Shown in pieces: positions 38,322-46,650 of a stretch of DNA of 64,000 nt. Position numbers and translations under genes: made by a program. The stretch is from Sphingomonas sp. AX6 (GTDB lineage: Bacteria; Pseudomonadota; Alphaproteobacteria; Sphingomonadales; Sphingomonadaceae). The notes under the pieces were generated by a model. The model was not told the DNA's origin. It saw only the letters and a program-made list of their open reading frames with translations, and ran no database searches. How positions within the stretch are numbered: the first letter of the stretch is position 1; every line of letters starts with the position of its first letter. The stretch covers positions 2,216,008-2,280,007 of the forward strand of contig NZ_LR733979.1 of the NCBI RefSeq assembly GCF_902506605.1, given 5' to 3'.

Positions 38322-38478
38322 AACGGCGAGCATAGCCGCACCGGCGCGCGATTGTCATGCGCTGCGGCAAGGAAAATGCCCGAAACGACCGATCGAGCGA
38401 CCCGCCCGCTTGTTGCGATGCAGCATAACCGCTATATCGCCAGCACATCCGATCCACCGAAAGAGCAATGACCGACCG

Positions 38479-38781
38479 ATGAGCGCAGCCCCAATTGTCC
38501 TTGAAGCGATTGTTCGCAAACGCTGTGTCAGCGCTACGTACAATGGCGGGACGGTGGTGCTGGCCCCGCATGCGCTGTTCCAGCGGCACGAATCCTATTA
38601 TGTCGCGGCATCGACGATCACCCGCGACGGGGTGAAGCCGCGCGAGGAAAAGATCGGGGCGTTCAAGCTCGACGGGCTGGTCGACCTGTCGGCGACCGAG
38701 CAGGATTTCTTTACCAGCAGCGTGTGGAACCCCGGCGACGAACGCTTTGCGGGCCAGGTTTTGATGGCCGTCGAGGACTGA
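38479..38781 (+). CDS. Solitary WYL-like domain protein
   Basis: A 100-aa protein. LEAIVRKRCVSATYNGGTVV, then LAPHALFQRHESYYVAAST and IGAFKLDGLVDL, follow the pattern of a WYL domain (strand, basic helix end, P-x-x-L, hydrophobic strand with YY, and FKLD motif). WYL domains sense nucleotide-like or nucleic-acid ligands and usually sit behind a DNA-binding HTH. Here no HTH is fused and none is adjacent. It is divergent from the antiporter gene (157 nt apart). The assignment rests on my reading of the motif pattern. Confidence 0.7.
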   Translation: MSAAPIVLEAIVRKRCVSATYNGGTVVLAPHALFQRHESYYVAASTITRDGVKPREEKIGAFKLDGLVDLSATEQDFFTSSVWNPGDERFAGQVLMAVED

Positions 38782-39285
38782 TTTTCGGCACGCAGCGCTC
38801 TCAATTGGGCGGTCGCGCTTCCTGAACAAGTTGACAAAGTTGACACGAAACACGGTTTCCCGTCGTGGCGTGCGCAAGAATGGCGGAAATCCGTTGGATT
38901 GCGCCGTGAAGCGTCGCGCAGGTGGCGCGTCGCTGGTGCGCGGCGGACGCATGATCGTCGCGCGGATGGCGCGGATGGCGCGGATGGCGCGGATGACGCG
39001 GAAATGGCGCCTGGGAGTCGTGTTATTGGCGCGTCCCGCGTTGCGCGGGTGCCGAGTTGGCGATCAGGGAACGGGCCGTATCGTGAAAGAGTGGAGGCAA
39101 CGCGCATCGACCAGCCTATGCGCCCCGCGCCGCAAGTAGGAAAATGGAATTTCCGCCGCGAACGCGTTGCCGAGCGGAGGTTGCGGCGAGTGGGCATTCG
39201 ATAGGGCTGACAACGTCGTAACGCCGTTCGGACTCGACTTGGCCCCGCCGTGCGCTAGGCTCGTACCTTCCCAGCGGGGGGCGGC
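38782..39285. other. Non-coding or decayed 504-nt region with short tandem repeats
   Basis: I see no convincing gene. It holds two tandem TTGACA units 9 nt apart (38831-38845), and a run of about four 9-bp units of the type GCGCGGATG (38955-39000), which in one frame would encode repeated Met-Ala-Arg. A dyad GGAAAATGGAATTTCC lies at about 39138-39153. All possible frames are low-complexity and Arg-rich, typical of out-of-frame GC-rich DNA. Confidence 0.6.
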
Positions 39286-39954
39286 ATGATATTTCTGCAA
39301 TTCTTCCGGCAGTTGGACGACCTGCTCTACGAAGTGATGAGCTGGGGCGTGTTTTATCCGGTCACGCTGGGGCGGGTGGTTCGGCATCCTGTGCGGATGA
39401 TGGATTATGCCGACAGCGAATTGTCGGATGCGCCCGAGCGGCAATATCCCGATGTGCTGAGCCCGCCATTATTCCTGTTGCTGTCGGTTCTGCTGGCGCA
39501 CGCGATCGAGCTGGCGGTGTTCGGCAGCGCGCCACCGATCCCGGCGGATAACGGCCTGTCGCGGCTGTTGCAGACCGATACCAATCTGGTGCTGTTCCGG
39601 CTGGTGTGCTTCGCGGCGTTTCCGCTGGTGACGGCGACTGCGCTGCTGGTCGCGAAAGGAACCAAGATCAACCGCAGTTCGCTGAAGATGCCGTTCTACG
39701 CGCAATGCTATGCGGCGGCGGCGTTCGCGCTGTTGTTCAGCTTTTCGGGCACGCTGATCCGGCTGCATTGGACCGCGGCGACGGTGGCGGGAGTCGTGAT
39801 CGTGCTGATCGCGATCCCCGCCTATCTGGTCGTGCAGACATTATGGTTCCGGCGTCACCTGGAATCGGGCCTGGGCAAGGCGTTCTCGGTGGCGCTGGTC
39901 GCCTATATCCTATCGCTGGGCGTGTTGGGACTGGTGACGCCGCTGGTCGCCTGA
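39286..39954 (+). CDS. Multi-pass membrane protein of unknown function
   Basis: A 222-aa protein. An amphipathic N-terminus (FLQFFRQLDDLLYEVMSW) is followed by about five hydrophobic helices (PLFLLLSVLLAHAIELAVFG, LVCFAAFPLVTATALLVA, YAAAAFALLFSF, AGVVIVLIAIPAYLVVQTLW, ALVAYILSLGVLGLV). The overall plan resembles Yip1-type or small permease-like inner-membrane proteins, but I do not recognise a defined family. It converges with the exported-protein gene, the stop codons being 4 nt apart. Confidence 0.78.
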   Translation: MIFLQFFRQLDDLLYEVMSWGVFYPVTLGRVVRHPVRMMDYADSELSDAPERQYPDVLSPPLFLLLSVLLAHAIELAVFGSAPPIPADNGLSRLLQTDTNLVLFRLVCFAAFPLVTATALLVAKGTKINRSSLKMPFYAQCYAAAAFALLFSFSGTLIRLHWTAATVAGVVIVLIAIPAYLVVQTLWFRRHLESGLGKAFSVALVAYILSLGVLGLVTPLVA

Positions 39955-39958
39955 ACCC

Positions 39959-40792
39959 TCAGAAGCGCCGCCCGCCGCCCCAATTGCCGCTGTCACAGGT
40001 GCCGCGGAAATCCTCTATCCCGTCAAGGAAGATGCGGCCCGAGCGGCGATCGATGTCGATCGTCGGCTTGTTCATGCCGTTGAGGCGATAGCGCCCGGTA
40101 ATGCGGTCGCGGGTAACGCGCAGGTCGGTAATGTCCCACCATCCGTTGCTGCCGCCCGAATTAATCGGCGGGATCAATTGGCGGGCCAGGTGGATGCGCC
40201 CGTGATCGCCGTATAGTTCGACCTGAACATCGGCGTTGAACCGCTGATTGCCGGACACCAGCCCCGGTGCCCATTCGTACCGGTCGCGGTCGCGATTCCA
40301 TTCGTAGCGTGGCTCGTTGCGCAGCGTCGGCTTATTGCCTTCTCCATAACAGACCAGCACCATCGTGTCGGACGGCGCATTGCCGGGGAGGGTCGAGGGT
40401 CGTTCGTCATAGCCGGGGCGCGGCGGCGGCGGGCGACCAAAGGCGGGGTCGCGGTCATAGCGGTCGTCGCGGATCGCCGGGCGGTTGTCGGCGGTGGCCG
40501 CGGGGCCGCAATTGCCGGGGGGCACGATGTTCAGCGTGGCATAGCGCCCCTCATTCGTCGCGACCGACAGGCATTGGCGGCGTTCGGGATGCCACCAGAA
40601 GGTAAAGCGCGAGTCGCGGACGGTGGAGGTGGACGCGGGCACGTTGCGATAGCCGCGCGCCTCCAACTGGGTCTCCCCACCCGCCGCGCGCGCACCGACC
40701 AGGTCGGCGACATCGGGGGCGGATTGGGCAAAGGCGGGAGTTGTAAATGCGAGGCTCGACGCGGCGAGCAGGACAGGCAGGCGGACGTTCAT
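39959..40792 (-). CDS. Exported hypothetical protein with periplasmic repeat-like motif
   Basis: A 277-aa protein with a Sec signal (LLAASSLAFTTPAFAQ). The region right after it, VADLVGARAAGGETQLEARGYRN then FTFWWHPERRQCLSVATNEGRYATL, resembles a short domain found in exported proteobacterial proteins of unknown function. A Pro/Arg/Tyr/Asp-rich linker follows (about 100-140). The C-terminal about 130 residues look beta-rich (FNADVQVELYGDHGRIHLARQ, TDLRVTRDRITGRYRLNG) and end GGGRRF. No enzyme motif is visible. Confidence 0.78.
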   Translation of the reverse strand: MNVRLPVLLAASSLAFTTPAFAQSAPDVADLVGARAAGGETQLEARGYRNVPASTSTVRDSRFTFWWHPERRQCLSVATNEGRYATLNIVPPGNCGPAATADNRPAIRDDRYDRDPAFGRPPPPRPGYDERPSTLPGNAPSDTMVLVCYGEGNKPTLRNEPRYEWNRDRDRYEWAPGLVSGNQRFNADVQVELYGDHGRIHLARQLIPPINSGGSNGWWDITDLRVTRDRITGRYRLNGMNKPTIDIDRRSGRIFLDGIEDFRGTCDSGNWGGGRRF

Positions 40793-40880
40793 GATACACC
40801 CTCCATCGGCGCTGGATGCGCCTTTGGCGGAACGCGGGGAGGGGCGGAAGGTTGCGTTTGGATAATGTTATCGGGGCCAG

Positions 40881-42086
40881 CTAATCAATTTTCTTACTGT
40901 CGAATATAGGAGCTAAAAAGTTCACTCCTTCTGATACGTCAGCACCTGTATCGCTGGCTTTGATGTATCCAGCCAAAAACGGCCCATCTTTTTTCATGTA
41001 GTAGAACGTCCAAAACCACTCGTCTGAGTCGAGGGCTTGGCTCGCAGTTCCAATATTAACCCGCTCAACATCTTCTGGTAGATTTCCAGCAGGTGTTTCA
41101 AAAGTTGAAGCACTCTCGAAGTATGGACAACCGCGCGATACCGAGATGGACCTAAAAACGGTATTTCTGAACTTTTGGGTTTTGTTTTTTTACTCTTTCT
41201 GAAGAATTAAGGAAGTTATACTGTCCAAGCAATATTCAGCATCAAGCCTGATTTCCGGGTTATCCGAAATCTCAAGATCGTAATCGTGAAACCAAACTCC
41301 ATCCCCGCGCAACCATACGGCAGGAGTGAGGCGTCTTACATTCCAGTATAAATGGACATCTATGCCATCTTTCATTAAGTCCGACTCAAGTCTAGAATGG
41401 TCTATAACCAAATAGTCTGTGGGCTTTATGACATTCTCTCGAATTTACTTGCTAGACCTGGAAAAATAGGGAGACTTATTCAAGGACTTTGGGTCTAAAA
41501 TACCATAACCTTTTGCGTCTATGTGGTCTTTAAATGGATATACATCGTAATATCTTTCAAAAATAACATATAAAGCTTTTCGGGCGGAGAGTAAGCATTC
41601 GAAATATTATCCATGAGAAAAATACTCATGCGACTCTATCAAATATTTCTTAGATTCGTCATCACTGACGTTATTAAAAAGATATACAGAGCTTAGCTCG
41701 ATCCCAAATACTAGAAGTATAACTGATCTAATAAACTCTGGTACATTTAAAGCAAATGATTCAAAATCACCACTACTGGGAAGTGTAAGGGCATGTTTAG
41801 CCGATACTCTTGCTCGATTAAATTGTAATATTCTAGTTCTGTATGGAGTGTTTACGCCATCTAGGGATTGGTCTATCTTATTCAGATAGTTCTCAATAGT
41901 ACTCTTTTCCGAAACATCTAGATTTAGATGGTCCGAGCACGCAATTAATGTCGCCTCTAGCGCTTCATGTAGCAAGTTTATTGCTGTGAAATGGGCTGGG
42001 TCACTACCCACCCGTTGCTGAGCATCAGCGAGTGTTAGGTAGTACCTAACCAACATAAGTTGCCGCGTCGCTTTTTGGTCAATCAT
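40881..42086 (-). pseudogene. Single reading frame of 401 codons interrupted by three in-frame TAA codons; HEPN-like N-terminus
   Basis: From the ATG at 42086, one minus-strand frame continues to TAG at 40881-40883, broken only by TAA at codons 160 (41607-41609), 214 (41445-41447) and 299 (41190-41192). The segments between the stops read as normal protein: codons 161-213 contain ECLLSARKALYVIFERYYDV, codons 215-298 contain LYWNVRRLTPAVWLRGDGVW, and codons 300-401 contain SDEWFWTFYYMKKDGPFLAG. The second segment lacks a usable early start codon and the fourth has none before its middle, so they are not separate genes. The DNA is visibly AT-rich beside its neighbours, suggesting transfer. No frameshift is seen. 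Most likely a decaying gene; recoding is discussed under findings. Confidence 0.72.
41607..42086 (-). CDS. HEPN-like domain protein (first segment of the interrupted gene)
   Basis: A 159-aa open segment, the only part with a standard start. Its ATG overlaps the uvrD stop codon (ATGA), so it would be translated by coupling. The protein is largely helical. It has INLLHEALEATLIACSDHL and, in the last helices, FNRARVSAKHALTL with Arg93-x4-His98, the R-x4-6-H motif of HEPN domains, which are metal-independent RNases common in toxins and anti-phage systems. After the TAA the frame continues with ECLLSARKALY, which would extend the helical bundle. HEPN assignment is moderate and function is inferred. 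Confidence 0.6.
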   Translation of the reverse strand: MIDQKATRQLMLVRYYLTLADAQQRVGSDPAHFTAINLLHEALEATLIACSDHLNLDVSEKSTIENYLNKIDQSLDGVNTPYRTRILQFNRARVSAKHALTLPSSGDFESFALNVPEFIRSVILLVFGIELSSVYLFNNVSDDESKKYLIESHEYFSHG

Positions 42087-44359
42087 GCAATGCTCACAAA
42101 GCTATCCATCACTCGCTTGCGCCCGGCCTGTTCGAATTCGATCTCCAGCTTGTTGCCTTCGATTTCCTCGATGCGGCCATAGCCGAACTTCTGGTGGAAG
42201 ACGCGTAGGCCTACGCTCAGATCGTCGCGGCCCTTGTTGCCCAGGCTGATGGCGCTGGTGCGCGCCTCCACTACGCGGGCGGGTTCGCGGGTGAAGCTGC
42301 CGCTGCCGGCGGCGCGTTGCCAGCCGGGGCCTCTGCCGGTGCCGCGGCTCACATCGGCGAAGGGATCGGCGCGGTCGGTCCAGTTGGCGCGCCACAGGCT
42401 TTCGCCGCCCGACATGGTGGTTTCCGCCTCGACATGGTCGTCCGGCAATTCGGCGACGAAGCGGCTGGGCAGGCTGCTGGTCCATTGGCCGTAGATGCGG
42501 CGATTGGCGGCGTGGAGGATGGTCGCGAGCCGCCGCGCGCGGGTGATCGCGACATAGGCGAGGCGGCGTTCCTCCTCGAGTGACGCCAAGCCACCTTCGT
42601 CGAGCGCGCGTTGCGAAGGGAATAGCCCTTCTTCCCAGCCGACCAGGAACACGGTGTCGTATTCCAGGCCTTTCGCCGCGTGGATGGTCATGATGGTGAC
42701 CTTCGCATCGTCGGCGTTGGCGTCATTGTCCATCACCAGGCTGACATGTTCGAGGAACGCGCCGAGCGTTTCATACTCTTCCATCGCGCGGACGAGTTCG
42801 GACAGGTTTTCGAGGCGTCCGGCGGCCTCCGCCGACTTCTCGTTCTGCCACATCGCGGTGTAGCCGCTTTCGTCCAGCAATTGCCGGGCGAGTTCGGGAT
42901 GGGGAAGCTGGCTGGCCATATCGCGCCAGCGGGCGAGGTCGCCGACGAAATTGCCGAGGGCGCGGCGGGCCTGCGGGGTCAGTTCGTCGGTGTCGAGGAT
43001 GCGGGCGGCGGCGATCGACAGGGGGGTGCCGCTCGCGCGGGCGAGCATGTGGAGCTTTGCGACCGCCTTGTCCCCCAGGCCGCGTTTTGGGGTGTTGACG
43101 ATGCGTTCGAACGCCAGGTCGTCGGCGGGCTGGTGGACGATGCGTAAGTAAGCGAGCGCGTCGCGGATTTCGGCGCGTTCGTAGAAGCGGAAACCGCCGA
43201 CGATGCGGTAGGGGAGGCCGATCGAGATGAAGCGATCCTCGAACTCGCGGGTCTGGTGCTGGGCGCGGACGAGGATGGCGATTTCGTCATAGGATTTGCC
43301 GCGGGCGCGTGCGGTTTCGATCTCGTCGCTGACGCGGCGGGCTTCTTCCGGGCCGTCCCACACGCCGATGACGCGGACCTTTTCGCCGGCGTCGAGTTCG
43401 GTCCACAGCGTCTTGCCCAGGCGGCCGCCATTGTTGGCGATGACGCCGGATGCTGCGCCCAGGATGTGGGGGGTAGAGCGGTAATTCTGTTCGAGGCGGA
43501 TGACCTTTGCGCCGGGGAAGTCGCGTTCGAATTTCAAGATGTTTTCGACCTGCGCGCCCCGCCACGAATAGATCGACTGATCGTCGTCGCCTACGCAGGC
43601 GATGTTTTTACGCTCCTGCGCCAGCAGGCGGAGCCAGAGATATTGGACGCTGTTGGTGTCCTGATACTCGTCGACCATGATGTATTTGAAGCGCTGTTGA
43701 TAGTGTTCCAGCACGTCGCGGCGGGTCTTCAGAATGACCAGCATGTGGAGCAGCAGGTCGCCGAAATCGCAGGCGTTGAGCGCTTTGAGGCGCGTCTGAT
43801 ACGCGGCGTAGAGTTCCTGGCCGCGGCCATTGGCGTAGAGTTCGGACTCTCCCGCATCGAGGTCGGATGGGGTCAGCCCCTTGTTTTTCCAGCCGTCGAT
43901 CAGCCCGGCGAGCGAACGGGCCGGCCAGCGCTTCTCGTCGAGATCGGCGGCAGAGATGAGCTGTTTCAGCAGGCGGAGCTGGTCGTCGGTGTCGAGGATG
44001 GTGAAGTTGGATTGCAGGCCGACGAGTTCGGCGTGGCGACGCAGCATCTTTGCGCCGATCGCGTGGAAGGTGCCGAGCCAGGGCATCCCCTCCACTATGT
44101 CGCCGACCAGTCGCCCGACGCGCTCGCGCATTTCGCGTGCGGCCTTGTTGGTGAAGGTGACGCTGAGGATTTCGCTGGGCCAGGCTTTCCGAGTGAACAG
44201 CAGGTGGGCGAGGCGCGCGGTGAGCGCGGCGGTCTTGCCGGTCCCCGCACCTGCCAGCACCAACACGGGGCCGTCGGTGGTGAGCACGGCTTCGCGCTGG
44301 GGCGTGTTCAGGCCGCGCAGATAGGGCGGATCGTCGGACGAGGGGGCGGGAAGAGTCAC
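42083..44359 (-). CDS. uvrD: ATP-dependent DNA helicase UvrD/PcrA
   Basis: A 758-aa SF1A helicase. The GTG start at 44359 places the first domain (LRGLNTPQREAV) at the expected distance; upstream in-frame sequence runs through a repeat element. Walker A GAGTGKT is at residues 37-43, DEYQDTN motif II, GDDDQSIYSWRGA motif III, and QNYRSTPHI motif IV. The TMTIHAAKGLEYD-like IMTIHAAKGLEYDTVF and VAITRAR motif VI follow. The C-terminal Tudor-like tail ends FGYGRIEEIEGNKLEIEFEQAG. It unwinds DNA 3'-5' in nucleotide excision and mismatch repair and removes RecA. Its TGA overlaps the ATG of the downstream HEPN-like gene. Confidence 0.95.
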   Translation of the reverse strand: MTLPAPSSDDPPYLRGLNTPQREAVLTTDGPVLVLAGAGTGKTAALTARLAHLLFTRKAWPSEILSVTFTNKAAREMRERVGRLVGDIVEGMPWLGTFHAIGAKMLRRHAELVGLQSNFTILDTDDQLRLLKQLISAADLDEKRWPARSLAGLIDGWKNKGLTPSDLDAGESELYANGRGQELYAAYQTRLKALNACDFGDLLLHMLVILKTRRDVLEHYQQRFKYIMVDEYQDTNSVQYLWLRLLAQERKNIACVGDDDQSIYSWRGAQVENILKFERDFPGAKVIRLEQNYRSTPHILGAASGVIANNGGRLGKTLWTELDAGEKVRVIGVWDGPEEARRVSDEIETARARGKSYDEIAILVRAQHQTREFEDRFISIGLPYRIVGGFRFYERAEIRDALAYLRIVHQPADDLAFERIVNTPKRGLGDKAVAKLHMLARASGTPLSIAAARILDTDELTPQARRALGNFVGDLARWRDMASQLPHPELARQLLDESGYTAMWQNEKSAEAAGRLENLSELVRAMEEYETLGAFLEHVSLVMDNDANADDAKVTIMTIHAAKGLEYDTVFLVGWEEGLFPSQRALDEGGLASLEEERRLAYVAITRARRLATILHAANRRIYGQWTSSLPSRFVAELPDDHVEAETTMSGGESLWRANWTDRADPFADVSRGTGRGPGWQRAAGSGSFTREPARVVEARTSAISLGNKGRDDLSVGLRVFHQKFGYGRIEEIEGNKLEIEFEQAGRKRVMDSFVSIA

Positions 44360-44433
44360 GCGTGAACAGTTAGGGAACGTGGGCGCGCGGGGCAAGCGAG
44401 TTGGCGCGCGGGCTGCGGTTTCGTTTCCCTGTT

Positions 44434-44511
44434 CCGGTCGGTTGGAGCGTAGTCGAGAAACGTGAACCTTACGCGCGGGACGCGTTTCTCGACTTCGCTC
44501 GAAACGAACGG
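44434..44511. repeat. Inverted-repeat element, family R1
   Basis: The left arm 44434-44461 (GGTTGGAGCGTAGTCGAGAA) is diverged, while the right arm 44484-44511 (TTTCTCGACTTCGCTCGAAA) is consensus. It lies between the divergent uvrD and GFA genes. Confidence 0.85.
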
Positions 44512-44581
44512 CGAGGGGGGTGCTTGCATAGAGATGTTGTTCATGAGAACGTAAAATGAACATTCGAGTCGGGAGGATGCG

Positions 44582-44974
44582 ATGGTTGCCGGTCGATGCC
44601 ACTGCGGGGCGATTTCCTATGAGCTGGAATTGCCGGTGCTGCACCATGCGCTGTGCCATTGCAGCGATTGCAGGCGGCATTCGGGTGCGCCAATGGTCGG
44701 ATGGGCGATGGTCCCCGCAGGGCAGTTGACGGTGTTGGGCGAGCCGAAAATCTATGGGTCGTCGGAGCATGGGCGGCGGCATTTCTGCGGCGAGTGCGGG
44801 ACGGGCCTGTTCTATGTGAACGAGGACATGCTGCCGGGGATGATCGATGTGCAGACGGGGACGCTGGACGATCCCGATGCGGTGCCGCCAGGCGCGAACA
44901 TTCAGGTGGCGGACCGGGTGCGCTGGATGGAGACCGCGCATGAGCTGCCGGCGTTCGAGCGGTATCCGGGGTAA
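44582..44974 (+). CDS. GFA/CENP-V domain zinc protein
   Basis: A 130-aa protein. The zinc-binding cysteines of the GFA fold are all visible: GRCHCGAI (CxC), CHCSDCRRHSGAP (CxCxxC) and FCGECGTGLFY (CxxC). DVQTGTLDDPDAVPP and the final HELPAFERY are also typical. The founding member is glutathione-dependent formaldehyde-activating enzyme, but most family members have no proven activity. It is divergent from uvrD. A possible promoter is not clear because the R1 element occupies the gap. Confidence 0.92.
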   Translation: MVAGRCHCGAISYELELPVLHHALCHCSDCRRHSGAPMVGWAMVPAGQLTVLGEPKIYGSSEHGRRHFCGECGTGLFYVNEDMLPGMIDVQTGTLDDPDAVPPGANIQVADRVRWMETAHELPAFERYPG

Positions 44975-45091
44975 GGGGCGACTGACGAACGCTTTGCACC
45001 CATCACTACCCGTTGGAGGCGAACGGGAAGCACAGCGCCGAACCAATCGGTTGAAGAATATAGGGCATCGGTAGGCGCGACAAAACCAGGC

Positions 45092-45126
45092 TTGACGAGT
45101 TATCTATATAGGTAGAGTTAAGAGGC
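45092..45126 (+). promoter_or_regulatory. Candidate PadR promoter and autoregulatory operator
   Basis: TTGACG (45092-45097) looks like a -35 element. A dyad TCTATATAGGTAGA with a perfect CTATATAG core (45104-45111) follows, then AAGAGG directly before the GTG start. PadR regulators commonly bind such AT-rich dyads over their own promoter; binding here is inferred. Confidence 0.5.
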
Positions 45127-45447
45127 GTGACACGAAAACGCGCCCTCTCCAGACATGCCCGCGCTCTGCTGAAGCTGATGCTGGACGCCCGGGGTGAATG
45201 GCGGCATGGTTACGATCTGGCGGCACTGACGGGCCTGAAGTCAGGCACGCTATATCCGCTGCTGATCCGCCTGGAGGCGCAAGGCTATCTGGAAGCGGAA
45301 TGGCAGCCGCCAGCGGTGCGTGGTCGCCCGCCTCGCCACGCCTATCGATTGACCGCTGCGGGCTTGAGGCTGGCGCGCATGGAAGCCGGCTCGCCCGAAG
45401 CTTTGGCATCGACCAAAACATGGCGCAATGGCGAGGCGATGTCGTGA
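45127..45447 (+). CDS. PadR family transcriptional regulator
   Basis: A 106-aa protein from a GTG start with AAGAGG 3 nt upstream. The winged helix has LLKLMLDARGEWRHGYDLAALTGLKSGTLYPLLIRLEAQGYLEAEW, the hallmark TGLKSGTLYPLL recognition helix, and the wing RGRPPRHAYRLTAAG. PadR proteins repress transporters or stress genes and release DNA when a small molecule binds. Its stop overlaps the start of the next membrane protein gene (GTGA), so that protein is the likely controlled partner. Confidence 0.93.
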   Translation: MTRKRALSRHARALLKLMLDARGEWRHGYDLAALTGLKSGTLYPLLIRLEAQGYLEAEWQPPAVRGRPPRHAYRLTAAGLRLARMEAGSPEALASTKTWRNGEAMS

Positions 45448-46622
45448 GCGGAATGATGCGCCTTGCCGCGCAATGGCTCATGCGGGCGGCAGAAAGCCTG
45501 ATGCCTCGTCATCTTTCCACTTGGTCACGCGCCATGGCGTGCGAGCTTGCGGAAATACCGCGTGACCGCACCGCGCTGGCCTTTGCCGTCGGATGCCTTT
45601 GGGTCGCGATCACGCTGGCGCTCGGCACATGGCTCGCGACGCAACAGCGCCGCTTTACGACGACCGTCACCGCTTCAGCCAGGAGTGCCCAGATGATGAA
45701 CCGCCTGATCGACCGCCCGAGAAATCTTGGCGTGATATGTGCGACCGTGGCTGTCGGCTTGGGGCTGGCATATATGGGCGCAGGAGGGGCACCGGCCAGC
45801 TATCTGTTGGTCAACGTAGCGGCGCTCGTTCTGGGCGCAACGGCGTGGCTGGCGCTTGGGCGGACCGCAAGCGTACGTCTTGCCGAGAGCGGAAGCGCGG
45901 TGCTCGCTTTGGCATTGTTGCTGCTCGCGACCGCTCTTTTCGGCGCTGCGGCCGACGGGGTATCGCGCTGGGTAATTGTCGGACCGCTGAGCATCCAGGT
46001 CAGCCTGATCGTCCTTCCGGCGATGATCGTGCTGTATGCCAGGCGTGCGGACACGATCGGAACCATCGGCATGTCAATCGCCGCGCTTGCACTGGCTGCG
46101 CAACCGGACCGCGCGATGGCCGGCGTGCTGGCGGCAGGACTCGCAGCGATCGTGGTGGCGAAACGCGATCGGCTTACCGCGCTGGCGCTCGCAGTCGTAA
46201 CCGTTGCTTTTGTCGTGACGTTGATCCGTCCGGATACGTCGCCGGCGGTGCCCTTCGTCGACCGCATCCTCTACACAGCATTTAGCGTCCACGCGCTTGC
46301 GGGCATGGCCGTCGTGACGGGGTGTAGCGTCCTCATTCTGCCCGCGCTGGCCGGAGCGATGCGGAGTGCTAACCAGCGGTCGGTGATGATGGCGTTCGGC
46401 GCTACTTGGTCGGGCGTGGTGGCTGCCGCCGCCCTTGGCAATTATCCAACGCCGCTGGTCGGCTATAGCGGAAGTGCGGTACTTGGTTATCTGCTCAGCG
46501 TTGCGTTGTTGCCGCGCGTCGATCGACTGACTGCTGGCTTGAATGTGGACGGAACGGCACGTGCGATCGATTCGAGCGCCGAGGATGGCATCATCGCGTC
46601 GCATATTCCGAAGCTGGCTTGA
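45444..46622 (+). CDS. Multi-pass membrane protein coupled to PadR
   Basis: A 392-aa protein. GTG at 45444 overlaps the PadR stop and has GAGGCGA upstream; an ATG at 45453 is the alternative. The N-terminal part (LMPRHLSTWSRAMACELAEI, then ALAFAVGCLWVAI) matches a segment seen in proteins encoded next to PadR regulators. The rest has about ten hydrophobic helices (VICATVAVGLGLAYMGAG, YLLVNVAALVLGATAWLALG, LALALLLLATALFGAA and others) and no transporter signature I recognise. It probably sits in the inner membrane. The function is unknown; control by PadR is a fair guess from the overlap. Confidence 0.78.
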   Translation: MSGMMRLAAQWLMRAAESLMPRHLSTWSRAMACELAEIPRDRTALAFAVGCLWVAITLALGTWLATQQRRFTTTVTASARSAQMMNRLIDRPRNLGVICATVAVGLGLAYMGAGGAPASYLLVNVAALVLGATAWLALGRTASVRLAESGSAVLALALLLLATALFGAAADGVSRWVIVGPLSIQVSLIVLPAMIVLYARRADTIGTIGMSIAALALAAQPDRAMAGVLAAGLAAIVVAKRDRLTALALAVVTVAFVVTLIRPDTSPAVPFVDRILYTAFSVHALAGMAVVTGCSVLILPALAGAMRSANQRSVMMAFGATWSGVVAAAALGNYPTPLVGYSGSAVLGYLLSVALLPRVDRLTAGLNVDGTARAIDSSAEDGIIASHIPKLA

Positions 46623-46650
46623 ATTGACGGCGGTTCTGTTGGCAGTCGGC

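Noticed and set aside
38598..39197. Open frames on both strands in the 38.8-39.2 kb gap
   Set aside because: They contain tandem-repeat peptides (Ser-Ala-Pro or Met-Ala-Arg) and Arg-rich low-complexity sequence; no ribosome-binding site and no family resemblance.
41190..41411. A separate 73-codon gene with TTG start in the AT-rich tract
   Set aside because: It is in exactly the same frame as the HEPN-like gene and the flanking fragments, so it is better explained as one segment of the interrupted 401-codon frame.
44360..45046. A longer UvrD starting near 45046
   Set aside because: The extra N-terminus would run through the R1 repeat and antisense to the well-supported GFA gene.
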